Assembly (NCBI RefSeq): GCF_001633105.1
Contig: NZ_LUKZ01000025.1
Coordinates: forward strand, 62,001-126,000
Length of the DNA: 64,000 nucleotides
Source: Acidovorax sp. GW101-3H11
Lineage (GTDB): Bacteria > Pseudomonadota > Gammaproteobacteria > Burkholderiales > Burkholderiaceae_C
Direction of reading: 5' to 3'
Shown here: piece after piece, positions 52,661 to 61,241 of the stretch
Position numbering within the stretch: the first letter of the stretch is position 1
Layout: each line of letters starts with the position of its first letter
Made by a program: the position numbers and the translations under genes
The notes under the pieces: generated by a model
Seen by the model: only the letters and a program-made list of their open reading frames with translations
Database searches by the model: none
What the model was told of the DNA's origin: nothing

Positions 52661-53422
52661 TTAGCCGTCGTTGCGCTTGGCGGATGCCTCGGTGGAAGAC
52701 GCCAGCCGCACGTCCAGCTGGCTCCAAGGGATGTCACAGAGCTTCTCTGGCTGTGGCCACTTCTCTGGCCCGACCGCGAGATCGACGGGTGCGCCGACTT
52801 CGAGCGGTGCACCGGAACCTTGGCTACTGAGAACGACGCCGCTGTTCGGAGCCCTGATAACAACAAGCTGCGTTTGCGGCCGATAGGCACTTTGCAGAGG
52901 GTCCTGGTCATCGATGCCCAGAGTCTGGCTCTCGTAGTCGTAGACCGTGAAAACTTCGTCCTCGTTCGTGCGCAAGAAGTACATGAGGCCGCCATGCTCC
53001 GGCTCTTGGAAGCGCCTGGCTTCTGTGAAGACGTATCGTTCTTCGCTGACCAGCGCATCCGCGAGATCTTGTCGCAGCAGTGGCCGATAGTCAGGCAAGG
53101 TACGCACCCATTTGACGCTCGACCTGACCGCTAGGACAGCGCAGGCGGGTGTGGCCAGGGCCATGACCCATAACGTTGCGGTACTGCGCAACCCGAGGTG
53201 GACATCCCATACCTTGCTTGCGAGCCAACCAAGCAAGAGCCAAACGACAACAAGCGTCAGCAGGCTGGTTGCCCACAGAACAAACGCGTTTTCAGTTCCT
53301 TGCTTCAGTCGGGCTGCTGCGGTGGGTGCACTCGAAAACAGCTTGCCGATGGCCGCTTGCTCCTCGGGTGTGGCGGGACGTTGATGCCCATGCGGCGCGT
53401 CCGAAGCACTAACTTCCTTCAC
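52661..53422 (-). CDS. Hypothetical membrane protein
   Basis: A 253-residue protein with two hydrophobic segments (AFVLWATSLLTLVVVWLLLGWLA at about 47-69 and LWVMALATPACAVLAV near 84-99) and a C-terminal soluble domain with LADALVSEERYVFTEARRFQEPEHGGLMYFLRTNEDEVFTVYDYES. Composition is slightly less GC-rich than its neighbours. I recognise no family. It lies 64 bases before parB in sequence order but on the same strand, downstream of parB. Confidence 0.7.
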   Translation of the reverse strand: MKEVSASDAPHGHQRPATPEEQAAIGKLFSSAPTAAARLKQGTENAFVLWATSLLTLVVVWLLLGWLASKVWDVHLGLRSTATLWVMALATPACAVLAVRSSVKWVRTLPDYRPLLRQDLADALVSEERYVFTEARRFQEPEHGGLMYFLRTNEDEVFTVYDYESQTLGIDDQDPLQSAYRPQTQLVVIRAPNSGVVLSSQGSGAPLEVGAPVDLAVGPEKWPQPEKLCDIPWSQLDVRLASSTEASAKRNDG

Positions 53423-53486
53423 GATGCACCCCAGTGTGTTCCCGGAAAGGTTTTGAACAGGTTCAGAGCGCTACCCGACGGAATAG

Positions 53487-54404
53487 TCAGCCGCGCAGGC
53501 GGTCGATCAACCCGTTCAGCGCCTCCAGCGACCCAAACTGGATCGCCAGCTCGCCCATATCCTCCACCCGGCCATGGCGCTTGACGCGCTTTTTGACGCG
53601 CACCTCGACCTCGGCCATGAGCAGGTCCGAGAGTTCTTCTTCCACGCGCTTCAGGTCGCGCGACTTTTCCTTTTTGGGCTTTTGCGGCACCAGGCTGAAC
53701 TCGGCGCTGAGCTTTTTCACCAGCGCCTCGGCCTCGCGCACCGACAGCGTCTTGGCCGCGATCTGGTTGCCCGCCGTGATCTGCGCGGCGCGGTCCAGCG
53801 CCAGCAGCGCGCGCGCATGGCCCATGTCGATGTCGCCCGCCATCAGCATGGTCTGCACGGGCTCGGCCAGGTTCAACAGGCGCAGCAGGTTGCTGGCGGC
53901 GCTGCGCGAGCGGCCCACGGCCTGCGCGGCCAGCTCGTGCGTGAGGCCAAATTCGCGCACCAGGCGCTGCAGGCCCTGGGCTTCTTCCAGCGGGTTCAGG
54001 TCTTCGCGCTGGATGTTCTCGATGAGCGCCATCGCCGCCGCCGACTCGTTGGGCACGTCGCGCACCAGCACTGGCACCTCGGCCAGGCCCGCCAGGCGCG
54101 AGGCCCGAAAGCGCCGCTCGCCCGCGATGATTTCGTACTTGCCTGCGTGCTCGCCATCGACCAGGCGCCGCACCAGGATGGGCTGCATGATGCCCTGGGC
54201 CTTGATGGACTCGGCCAGCTCGTACAGCGCGCCTTCGTCCATGCGCGTGCGCGGCTGGTAGACACCGGGCACCAGTTCGCTCAGCGGCAGGCTGCTGGGC
54301 AGGCCTGCCTCGGCGGCCTGGGCCTGCTCCACTTTGTCTTCGACCTTGGGGCCCAGCAGGGCTTCCAGGCCTCGGCCGAGGCCCTTGGGTTTTTTGGTGA
54401 CCAT
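53487..54404 (-). CDS. parB: Chromosome partitioning protein ParB
   Basis: A 305-residue ParB, the CTP-dependent clamp that loads at parS sites and spreads along DNA to segregate the chromosome. The N-terminal ParA-activating patch is KGLGRGLEALLG. The CTPase core has QPRTRMDEGALYELAESIKAQGIMQPILVR, GERRFRAS and ENIQREDLNPLEEAQG, followed by the DNA-binding helix-turn-helix (HELAAQAVGRSRSAASNLLRLLNL) and a C-terminal dimer domain (ELAIQFGSLEALNGLIDRL). Four parS-like sites lie 3-6 kb away. Three small genes separate it from parA. Confidence 0.97.
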   Translation of the reverse strand: MVTKKPKGLGRGLEALLGPKVEDKVEQAQAAEAGLPSSLPLSELVPGVYQPRTRMDEGALYELAESIKAQGIMQPILVRRLVDGEHAGKYEIIAGERRFRASRLAGLAEVPVLVRDVPNESAAAMALIENIQREDLNPLEEAQGLQRLVREFGLTHELAAQAVGRSRSAASNLLRLLNLAEPVQTMLMAGDIDMGHARALLALDRAAQITAGNQIAAKTLSVREAEALVKKLSAEFSLVPQKPKKEKSRDLKRVEEELSDLLMAEVEVRVKKRVKRHGRVEDMGELAIQFGSLEALNGLIDRLRG

Positions 54405-54446
54405 GCGGTGTCTTCTTCTCGAAAAGGAATAGGGAGAGGGAAATCT

Positions 54447-54743
54447 TCAGCGGTCGATGATGACCAGCGTGCCGTGGCTGCCAGGCGCCACGGCGTGGGG
54501 CACGCCTGCGGGCACGATGAACACCTCGCCCGCGTGCACCTCGGTGACCTGGCCTTGCAGGTCCAGGCGCATGCAGCCGTCCAGCACCAGCAGGGCTTCG
54601 TCAAAGTCGTGCGATTCGTCGGGGTAGGCCGCGTCGTCCATGCGCAGCACCTTGAGATTGGCGCCTGCCGCCCGGCCCACCACCGTGGAGTTCCAGGCGC
54701 GGGGCAGTTGGTCGGCGATGGCGGTGAGAGCGATTTTGGACAT
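54447..54743 (-). CDS. Small cupin-domain protein
   Basis: A 98-residue single cupin. The two motifs are DESHDFDEALLVLDGCMRLDLQGQ (first, with HDFDE in place of the common HxHxxxxE) and GEVFIVPAGVPHAVAPGSHGTLVIID (second, with His). The metal site looks incomplete but not absent. It begins with MSKIALTAIADQLPRAWNSTVVGRA. It lies between parA and parB on the same strand. Function unknown. Confidence 0.8.
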   Translation of the reverse strand: MSKIALTAIADQLPRAWNSTVVGRAAGANLKVLRMDDAAYPDESHDFDEALLVLDGCMRLDLQGQVTEVHAGEVFIVPAGVPHAVAPGSHGTLVIIDR

Positions 54744-54768
54744 GGATGCGAAACGGTACAGGGGGTTT

Positions 54769-55038
54769 TCAACGCGGCGCACGGCCCATGGCACGGCGCT
54801 TTTTTCGGCTGCGCCACAGGCGCAGCCACACACCGAACGCCACTGTGAGCAGCACCAGGGCCAGCATGAACTGCCCCAGCGCGCCCACCACCACCGCGCT
54901 GCTGGGCAGCAGCCAGGCCAGCACCACCTGCAAGGCGTCGCCAAGCCAGTAGAAGTCAGCCGTGACCCGCCGAGGTGGAGGGACAGCATCGCCCGCCGTC
55001 ACTGGCGGACGCTTGCGCCAGAAGGCCCAGCGGCTCAT
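54769..55038 (-). CDS. Small two-helix membrane protein
   Basis: An 89-residue membrane protein with two hydrophobic segments (LQVVLAWLLPSSAVVVGALG and FMLALVLLTVAFGVWLRLW) and a basic end (RSRKKRRAMGRAPR). Its ATG overlaps the stop of the hydrolase gene (ATGA), so it is made by coupled translation. No family recognised. Confidence 0.65.
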   Translation of the reverse strand: MSRWAFWRKRPPVTAGDAVPPPRRVTADFYWLGDALQVVLAWLLPSSAVVVGALGQFMLALVLLTVAFGVWLRLWRSRKKRRAMGRAPR

Positions 55039-55577
55039 GCCGGGGTGGCGAGCTGCATCAGCCAGCCCCGCCCCTCTTCCCAGTCGCCCAGCCCGGATTC
55101 GGCATTGATGTGGCCACGATCGCCATAGTCCACAAACCGCGCACCCCAGGCCTGCGCCAACCCTTCGGCGCGCTCGAAGCTGCAGTACGGGTCGTTGCGG
55201 CTGCCCACCAGCACGGCCGGGAACGGCAGGGGCTGACGCGCAATGGGCGCCCAGCCGTGGATCTGCGCGGCCAGGTCGGGCCGCTCCACATCGCCCGGCG
55301 CCACCAGCAGCGCGCCGCGCACCTTGGCCGCGTGGCGGGTGTGTGCCGCCCACCAGGCGGTAAGGATGCAGCCCAGGCTGTGCGCCGCCAGCACCACGGG
55401 GCCCTCGGCATCGGCCACGGTTTCTTCCAGGCGCGCAGACCAGTCGCCGCGCAGCGGGCGCATCCAGTCGTGCTGCTCCACGCGCTGGTCGCCGTGCGCG
55501 GTCTCCCAGCGGCTTTGCCAGTGCTCGGGGCCGGAGTTCTGCCAGCCGGGCAGCAGCAGGATGTTGGCGGGCTTCAT
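55035..55577 (-). CDS. RBBP9/YdeN-family alpha/beta hydrolase
   Basis: A 180-residue serine hydrolase of the RBBP9/YdeN type. The N-terminus ILLLPGWQNSGPEHWQSRWE is the family signature, the nucleophile is Ser in VVLAAHSLGCIL, the acid lies near VLVGSRNDPYCS and the histidine in DYGDRGHINAESG. The reaction is unknown in bacteria. The ATG at 55577 starts at the edge of an AT-rich repeat, which supplies its upstream region. Confidence 0.85.
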   Translation of the reverse strand: MKPANILLLPGWQNSGPEHWQSRWETAHGDQRVEQHDWMRPLRGDWSARLEETVADAEGPVVLAAHSLGCILTAWWAAHTRHAAKVRGALLVAPGDVERPDLAAQIHGWAPIARQPLPFPAVLVGSRNDPYCSFERAEGLAQAWGARFVDYGDRGHINAESGLGDWEEGRGWLMQLATPA

Positions 55578-55638
55578 TACTATCAATTCAATAGCTACTC
55601 GCGCTTATCCATCAGGCGGAAGCAGGCATTTTGGCCAT
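55577..55638 (-). repeat. AT-rich gene-end repeat, copy 6
   Basis: Reads atcaattcaatagctac, then cgcgcttatcc, then caggcattttggcc on the plus strand. It spans the end of parA and the start of the hydrolase gene: the last residues of ParA (about MAKMPASA) and the hydrolase upstream region both come from it. Confidence 0.65.
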
Positions 55639-56424
55639 GGAAGAGGCCGCAGCGGGCATGTTCTTCACGCGCGCGACCATCTCCTCGGCAAACTCGACGA
55701 AAGCCTGGCTGCCCTTGGCGGCTGGGTCGAACACCACGCCCGGCAGCCCGTAGCTGGGCGCCTCGGCCAGGCGCACGTTGCGCGGGATCACGCTGTTGAA
55801 CACCTTGTCGCCAAAGTGGCCCTTGAGCTGGTCGCTCACCTGCTGCTGCAGCGTGATGCGCGGGTCGAACATCACGCGCAGCAGGCCGATGATCTGCAGA
55901 TCGGCATTCAGGTTGGCATGCACCTGCTTGATGGTGTTCACCAGATCGGTCAGCCCCTCGAGCGCGAAGTATTCGCACTGCATGGGCACGATCACGCCGT
56001 GGGCGCTGCACAGGCCGTTGAGGGTGAGCATGCTCAAGGACGGCGGGCAGTCGATGAGCACAAAGTCGAAGTCAGCATCCGCCTCGGCCAGCGCGGCTTT
56101 CAGGCGTTTTTCGCGGTGCTCCAGCGTCACCAGCTCCACCTCGGCGCCCGCCAGTTCGCGGTTGGCGCCCAGCACCCAGTAGCCACATTTGTCGGCCAGC
56201 ACGGCCGCCTCTTTCACCGAGGCGGATTCGAGCAGCACGTCGTACACCGTGAGGTCCAAGCTGCGCTTGTCCACGCCCGAGCCCATGGTGGCGTTGCCCT
56301 GTGGGTCCAGGTCCACCATCAGCACGCGCTGGCCGATCTTGGCCAGGCCGGCAGCGAGGTTGACGGTGGTGGTGGTCTTGCCCACCCCACCCTTTTGATT
56401 GGCAACGCAAAAGATCTTGGCCAT
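55612..56424 (-). CDS. parA: Chromosome partitioning ATPase ParA
   Basis: A 270-residue ParA ATPase that binds DNA non-specifically and, with ParB, moves the origin region. The deviant Walker A is KGGVGKTTTTVNLAAGL (residues 11-27), Walker A' VDLDPQGNATMGSG and Walker B FVLIDCPPSLSMLTL. The C-terminal helix region is NVRLAEAPSYGLPGVVFDPAAKGSQAF. The last 10 or so residues, rich in Met, Ala and Ser, lie in an AT-rich repeat and look like a late addition. Same strand as rsmG and mnmG upstream, with a LysE-type gene between. Confidence 0.97.
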   Translation of the reverse strand: MAKIFCVANQKGGVGKTTTTVNLAAGLAKIGQRVLMVDLDPQGNATMGSGVDKRSLDLTVYDVLLESASVKEAAVLADKCGYWVLGANRELAGAEVELVTLEHREKRLKAALAEADADFDFVLIDCPPSLSMLTLNGLCSAHGVIVPMQCEYFALEGLTDLVNTIKQVHANLNADLQIIGLLRVMFDPRITLQQQVSDQLKGHFGDKVFNSVIPRNVRLAEAPSYGLPGVVFDPAAKGSQAFVEFAEEMVARVKNMPAAASSMAKMPASA

Positions 56425-56448
56425 GTGGGTGCTGCAGTTCGTGTGGTG

Positions 56449-57063
56449 TTATTTGGAGATGGCCAGCTTGATGCCAAAGCCGATCAGGAAGACGCCCGCG
56501 ACCTTTTCCAGCACGCGGCCGATGCGCGGGTTGGCGCGCATGCGCTCGGCCAGGTGGTGCGTGAGCAGCACGGCGATCAGGCCATAGAGAAACGTCAATG
56601 CCGCCACCGTGGCAGCCATCACGCCAAAGGTCAGCATGCCCTGGTGGCGCGCAGGATCGACGAACAGCGGGAAGAACGCCATGTAGAACACGATGGCCTT
56701 GGGGTTGAGCAAGGTGATGAGTCCGGCCTGCTTGAAGTAGTGGCGCGGCTCGATGTTCAGGATGGGCTGGGCGCCCGGCTTGGCCGTGACCATCTTGAAG
56801 CCCAGCCACGCGAGGTAGGCCGCGCCCAGCCACTGCACCGCGTGGAAGGCTGTGGGGTAGGTGGCGAGCAGCGCCGCCACACCGGCCACCGCCGCCCACA
56901 TCAACACCTGGTCGCCCGCAATCACGCCCATGGTGGCGGCCATGCCGCCGCGCACACCGCCCTTGCTGGTGGAGGTGATGAGTGCCAGATTGCCCGGGCC
57001 TGGAATGAGCAGGAACAACACGATGGCGGCGACGAAGGCGCCGTAGTCTGCGATGCCGAACAT
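56449..57063 (-). CDS. LysE/RhtB-family exporter
   Basis: A 204-residue membrane protein with about six hydrophobic segments, of the LysE/RhtB amino acid exporter family. Signature parts: FLLIPGPGNLALITSTSKGGVRGGMAATMGVIAGD at the N-terminus, QWLGAAYLAWLGFKMV, and LITLLNPKAIVFYMAFFPLFVDP. It is inserted between parA and rsmG in the same orientation. The exported amino acid is unknown. Confidence 0.9.
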   Translation of the reverse strand: MFGIADYGAFVAAIVLFLLIPGPGNLALITSTSKGGVRGGMAATMGVIAGDQVLMWAAVAGVAALLATYPTAFHAVQWLGAAYLAWLGFKMVTAKPGAQPILNIEPRHYFKQAGLITLLNPKAIVFYMAFFPLFVDPARHQGMLTFGVMAATVAALTFLYGLIAVLLTHHLAERMRANPRIGRVLEKVAGVFLIGFGIKLAISK

Positions 57064-57181
57064 GGTTTCTCCCGGTAGGCTGGGGGTGGGGGCAGGAAAG
57101 GCCGCCCCGAAGTGAGGAACCGAGTTTACGCGACCACCCTGCCCCAGTCGCCGAAAAGTCGGCGCCAGGTGGTCAGCTCGG

Positions 57182-57865
57182 TCAGGCGGGCTTCATCCAG
57201 ACGATGCAGCGCTCGGCATCCAGACCGGGCACGGTGAGCTGTTCCACGTGAAACACCGCCACATCCGCAGGCAGTGCGGCGATTTCGTCCTCGGGGTGTT
57301 TGCCTTTCATAGCCAGCCACACACCGTGGGGCGCGGCCAGTGCGCTGCGCGACCAGGTGACAAAGTCCGGCAACGAGGCAAACGCGCGGCAGCTGATGAG
57401 GTCAAACGGTGTGCTCAGCGTCTCGACCCGCGCATGCACGCCATGCAGGTTGCGCAGCTTGAGCGCCACCGCCGCCTGCTGGATGAACGCGGCCTTCTTA
57501 CCCACGGTGTCCACACAGCTCACATCCACATCCGGGCAGCAAATGGCAAACACCACGCCCGGCAAGCCGCCGCCCGATCCCACATCCAGCAGCTTCACCG
57601 CCGCCACCCCGCCCTGCTGCAGGCCCGCCACATGCCGCCGCAGCGGCGCCACGGCGGCCAGGCTGTCCAGCAGGTGGTGCGTCATCATCTCCTGCGGGTC
57701 ACGCACGGCGGTCAGGTTGTAGACCTTGTTCCACTTCTGCAGCAGCGCCAGGAAGTCCATCAACAGCCCGACCTGCGCATCGCTCAGGCCCAGCGCCAGG
57801 GCCTCCGCCCCGGCTTGCAATTGCTGGCGCAGGCTGTCGTTGTTGCTGTTCACCGCCATCGTCAT
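57182..57865 (-). CDS. rsmG: 16S rRNA (guanine527-N7)-methyltransferase RsmG
   Basis: A 227-residue RsmG (GidB), which methylates G527 of 16S rRNA. The SAM site is [22 protein letters not shown]; also present are [21 protein letters not shown] and [12 protein letters not shown]. The start ATG overlaps the mnmG stop by four bases, as in most proteobacteria. A parS-like site lies near its 3' end, where it encodes FHVEQ. Confidence 0.96.
   Translation of the reverse strand: MTMAVNSNNDSLRQQLQAGAEALALGLSDAQVGLLMDFLALLQKWNKVYNLTAVRDPQEMMTHHLLDSLAAVAPLRRHVAGLQQGGVAAVKLLDVGSGGGLPGVVFAICCPDVDVSCVDTVGKKAAFIQQAAVALKLRNLHGVHARVETLSTPFDLISCRAFASLPDFVTWSRSALAAPHGVWLAMKGKHPEDEIAALPADVAVFHVEQLTVPGLDAERCIVWMKPA
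57240..57255. promoter_or_regulatory. parS site 1 (within rsmG)
   Basis: tgttccacgtgaaaca, a match to the bacterial parS consensus with the central cacgtg intact. Lies inside rsmG and should be a ParB loading site. Confidence 0.88.
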
Positions 57866-59847
57866 GCCGCCACTTCGCCTTCTGCCTTGGCAGGCGTAGC
57901 CGGGACCACGGCGAACTCCTTGAACCCGCCCTTCTTCAAATGCACCATCAGCAGCGAGATCGACGCGGGCGTGATGCCCGTGATGCGCGAGGCATGGCCC
58001 AGGGTCTCGGGCCGGTGGCGGCTGAGCACCTGGCGCGCCTCGATGCTCAGGGCCGTGACCTGCATGTAGTCCAGGTCGGGCGGCAGACGCAGCTTCTCGA
58101 AGTGTGCGGCACGTTCTACCTCGCCCTTCTGGCGGTCGATGTAACCCGCGTACTTGACGGCAATCTCCACCTGCTCCACCACCGGCTCGCTCAGGTCGCC
58201 GAGGGTTTCACGTGAAACATCGGCGGATGCGTACTTGCCGCCGTCCATCGACATCAGGTTGGCGTAGCCCACATCCGGGCGGCGCAGCAGCTCGAACAGG
58301 TTGTATTCGTGCTCGATGCTCTTGCCTAGCACGCGCTCGGATTCGGCCGCAGGCAGGTTGCGCGGGTTCACCCAGGTGGCCTTGAGGCGCTCTGTTTCAC
58401 GTGAAACCGCATCGCGTTTGCGGCTGAAAGCATCCCAGCGCGCATCGTCCACCAGACCCATCTGGCGCCCCACTTCGGTCAGGCGCATGTCCGCGTTGTC
58501 CTCCCGCAGCTGCAGGCGGAACTCGGCCCGGCTGGTGAACATGCGGTAGGGCTCGGTCACGCCCTTGGTGATCAGATCGTCCACCAGCACACCCAGGTAA
58601 GCCTCGTCGCGGCCGGGCAGCCAGGGTGCGTCGCCCCTGCACTGCAGCGCGGCGTTGATGCCAGCGAACAGGCCCTGGGCCGCCGCCTCTTCATAGCCCG
58701 TGGTGCCATTGATCTGCCCGGCGAAGAACAGGCCCTGGATCTGGCGCGTCTCGAAGCTGCTCTTGAGCGAGCGGGGGTCGAAGTAGTCGTACTCGATGGC
58801 GTAGCCGGGGCGCAGGATGTGCGCGTTCTCCAGCCCCGGCATGCTGCGCACCAGGTCGTACTGGATGTCGAACGGCAGGCTGGTGCTGATGCCGTTGGGG
58901 TAGAACTCGTGCGTGGTCAGCCCTTCGGGCTCCAGAAAGATCTGGTGGCTGTCCTTGTCCGCAAAGCGGTTGATCTTGTCTTCCACACTCGGGCAGTAGC
59001 GTGGGCCCACGCCCTCGATCTTGCCGGTGAACATGGGGCTGCGGTCAAAGCCGCTGCGGATGATCTCGTGCGTGCGCTCGTTGGTGTGGGTGATCCAGCA
59101 GGGCACCTGCTGCGGGTGCATCTGCGCATTGCCCATGAAGCTGAACACGGGCACCGTGCCCTCGTTCACGCCGCCGGGCATGCCGTCGCCGGGCTGCTCG
59201 GTGCACTTGCTGAAGTCAATGCTGCGCCCATCGATGCGCGGGGGCGTGCCGGTCTTCAGGCGTCCTTGCGGCAGCTTCAGCTCCTTGAGGCGTGCCGACA
59301 GCGACACCGCCGGCGGGTCCCCTGCCCGGCCAGCCGCGTAGTTGTTCAGACCCACATGGATCTTGCCGTCCAGGAAGGTGCCCGCCGTCAGCACCACGGT
59401 GCGCGAGCGGAAGCGGATGCCCACCTGCGTCACCGCGCCCACCACCCGGTCGCCCTCCACCATCAGGTCGTCCACCGCCTGCTGGAACAACCAGAGGTTG
59501 GGCTGGTTCTCCAGCATGCGGCGGATGGCGGCCTTGTACAAAATGCGGTCGGCCTGCGCCCGCGTGGCCCGCACCGCAGGGCCCTTGGAGCTGTTCAGGA
59601 TACGGAACTGGATGCCGCCCTCGTCCGTGGCCAGCGCCATCGCACCGCCCAGCGCATCCACCTCTTTCACCAAGTGGCCCTTGCCGATGCCGCCGATGCT
59701 GGGGTTGCAGCTCATCTGCCCCAGCGTCTCGATGTTGTGGGTCAGCAGCAGCGTTTTACTGCCCATGCGCGCAGCGGCCAGCGCGGCCTCGGTGCCTGCA
59801 TGGCCACCGCCGACAACGATCACATCAAATTCCTGGGGATACAACAT
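57862..59847 (-). CDS. mnmG: tRNA uridine-5-carboxymethylaminomethyl modification enzyme MnmG
   Basis: A 661-residue MnmG (GidA), the FAD- and NADH-dependent subunit that, with MnmE, adds the cmnm5 group to U34 of certain tRNAs. The FAD site is [22 protein letters not shown]; other family segments are [29 protein letters not shown]-like [31 protein letters not shown] and [21 protein letters not shown]. The start at 59847 is supported by ggagt 8 bases upstream; a GTG three codons earlier is less likely. Two parS-like sites lie inside the gene, both encoding VSRET. Confidence 0.97.
   Translation of the reverse strand: MLYPQEFDVIVVGGGHAGTEAALAAARMGSKTLLLTHNIETLGQMSCNPSIGGIGKGHLVKEVDALGGAMALATDEGGIQFRILNSSKGPAVRATRAQADRILYKAAIRRMLENQPNLWLFQQAVDDLMVEGDRVVGAVTQVGIRFRSRTVVLTAGTFLDGKIHVGLNNYAAGRAGDPPAVSLSARLKELKLPQGRLKTGTPPRIDGRSIDFSKCTEQPGDGMPGGVNEGTVPVFSFMGNAQMHPQQVPCWITHTNERTHEIIRSGFDRSPMFTGKIEGVGPRYCPSVEDKINRFADKDSHQIFLEPEGLTTHEFYPNGISTSLPFDIQYDLVRSMPGLENAHILRPGYAIEYDYFDPRSLKSSFETRQIQGLFFAGQINGTTGYEEAAAQGLFAGINAALQCRGDAPWLPGRDEAYLGVLVDDLITKGVTEPYRMFTSRAEFRLQLREDNADMRLTEVGRQMGLVDDARWDAFSRKRDAVSRETERLKATWVNPRNLPAAESERVLGKSIEHEYNLFELLRRPDVGYANLMSMDGGKYASADVSRETLGDLSEPVVEQVEIAVKYAGYIDRQKGEVERAAHFEKLRLPPDLDYMQVTALSIEARQVLSRHRPETLGHASRITGITPASISLLMVHLKKGGFKEFAVVPATPAKAEGEVAA
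58204..58219. promoter_or_regulatory. parS site 2 (within mnmG)
   Basis: ggtttcacgtgaaaca, one mismatch at the outer base of the parS consensus. Encodes part of DVSRET in MnmG. Confidence 0.85.
58393..58408. promoter_or_regulatory. parS site 3 (within mnmG)
   Basis: tgtttcacgtgaaacc, one mismatch at the outer base of the parS consensus. Encodes part of AVSRET in MnmG, 189 bases from site 2. Confidence 0.85.
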
Positions 59848-60004
59848 GGGGAACACTCCGGGGCCTGGCGGGCCCGATAATCAAAACACCCGGTGCACGC
59901 GGGCACCCTGTCAAAGGCGCCGCATACCGGCCCTGCTGGTGGTGGGCGCACTTGGCGCCCCAGCAGGCAACCCGCGATTTTCCCACTTTGCGAAGGCTGT
60001 GTCT

Positions 60005-60598
60005 GTGCCCCCTTCTCTCCCCCTGTTTCTGACGCAGTTGCTGGGACCCCCACCCGAGGCCATCGGCGCCTGGTGGGCCAGCGCCGAACGGCGCGTGTTC
60101 GAACGCGGCCAGCCCCTGCTGCGCGCGGGCGACCATTGGCGGCACCTGTGGTGGGTGGAGCGCGGCGCGCTGCGGCTGTACTACCTGGACCGCGACGGGG
60201 CCGAGTCCAACAAGAACTTCTTTCTGGACGGCGCCCTGTGCTGGCCCATTACCCCCACCTTGCGCCAGCAGCCGGTGATGTTTCACGTGGAACCACTGGA
60301 AGACAGCGTGGTGTGGGCCCTGCCCTTCCCCGCCGATCCCGGTGCGCCGCTGCCCAGCGCAGGCTGGGCACCCTGGGCCGCGCTGGAGCACCGGGTGCTC
60401 GGCGCCCTGCTCGACGGCAAGATGCAGCGCGAGCAGGAGTTCCTGCAGCTCAGCGCCCGCCAGCGCTACACCCGCTTGCTGGCGCAGCACCCGGACTGGG
60501 GCGAGCGCATCGCACTCAAACACCTGGCGTCGTACCTGGGCGTGACCGATGTGTCTCTGTCGCGCCTGCGCAGCGAGATGGGGCTTATCAAAGGATAA
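60005..60598 (+). CDS. Crp/Fnr-family regulator
   Basis: A 197-residue regulator. The N-terminal cupin-like sensor reads RRVFERGQPLLRAGDHWRHLWWVERGALRLYYLDRDGAESNKNFFLDGALCW, close to the Crp cyclic-nucleotide fold but without a clear nucleotide-binding arginine set, and the C-terminal helix-turn-helix is KHLASYLGVTDVSLSRLRSEMGLI. The start is taken as the GTG at 60005, eight bases after gaagg; a GTG at 59999 is possible. Divergent from mnmG. A parS-like site lies within the gene and encodes FHVEP. Confidence 0.85.
   Translation: MPPSLPLFLTQLLGPPPEAIGAWWASAERRVFERGQPLLRAGDHWRHLWWVERGALRLYYLDRDGAESNKNFFLDGALCWPITPTLRQQPVMFHVEPLEDSVVWALPFPADPGAPLPSAGWAPWAALEHRVLGALLDGKMQREQEFLQLSARQRYTRLLAQHPDWGERIALKHLASYLGVTDVSLSRLRSEMGLIKG
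60279..60294. promoter_or_regulatory. parS-like site 4 (within the Crp-type gene)
   Basis: tgtttcacgtggaacc, two mismatches to the perfect palindrome with the cacgtg core intact. The most divergent of the four sites. Confidence 0.7.
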
Positions 60599-60652
60599 GG
60601 CGAGAAGCGCAGGCGATTGGCAGACTGCGGGCATCTCCCCACAGGCCTGACC

Positions 60653-61171
60653 ATGACCACCGCCCAGCTCTCCCTTATCCCCCACGCCCTCGCCGTGCTG
60701 TGGCTCGGTCTCATGGCCGGGTTCTTCGGCACCTACAGCGCCAACGTCAACCTGGCTCTGTTGCAGATGGACGGCGCCACCTACGCCACCGTACAGTCCG
60801 CCTTCAACCGCAACGTGCGGCACGCCCTGTTCTTTGCGCTGTTCTTTGGTCCACCGCTGTGGTGTGCGCTGGCCATGGGCACGGCCTGGCGTGAACACCG
60901 CAGGCTGTGGTGGCGCCTGCTGGCCCTGGTCGGTGTGGCCTACCTGCTGGGTATCGTGTTCTTTACCCAGCAGGTCAACCTGCCCCTGAACCACACAACA
61001 GAAGCCTGGAACCCCCAGGTCCTGCCCGCCGACTGGGCCCGGGTGCGCGACCAATGGAATGCCGCCAACCTGTGGCGGGCCTGGCTCAGCCTGGGGTTGT
61101 TCGTCACGGCGCTGGTGAGTTTGGTGATTCGCAAGGCGCCTCCAGGAACCCTGACGACATCATCTACCTGA
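60653..61171 (+). CDS. DUF1772-type membrane protein
   Basis: A 172-residue membrane protein with four hydrophobic segments and the DUF1772 (anthrone oxygenase-like) layout: ALAVLWLGLMAGFFGTYSANVNLALLQMDGATY, ALFFALFFGPPLWCALAMG, LLALVGVAYLLGIVFFTQQVNLPLNHTTEAWNP and LSLGLFVTALVSLVI. The NLPLN segment is conserved in the family. Function unknown. The ATG at 60653 begins the first membrane segment; 54 bases after the Crp-type gene on the same strand. Confidence 0.78.
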   Translation: MTTAQLSLIPHALAVLWLGLMAGFFGTYSANVNLALLQMDGATYATVQSAFNRNVRHALFFALFFGPPLWCALAMGTAWREHRRLWWRLLALVGVAYLLGIVFFTQQVNLPLNHTTEAWNPQVLPADWARVRDQWNAANLWRAWLSLGLFVTALVSLVIRKAPPGTLTTSST

Positions 61172-61241
61172 CCCCGCTGCAGCCGCATTGCGTGCACGCT
61201 CTTCAAGCTGGTCGCCATAGACCCGAGAGCCCGTAAGTGGC

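Noticed and set aside
53487-59847. Replication origin within the partition region
   Set aside because: parAB, rsmG and mnmG suggest the origin is near, but no cluster of DnaA boxes, AT-rich unwinding element or dnaA gene was found.
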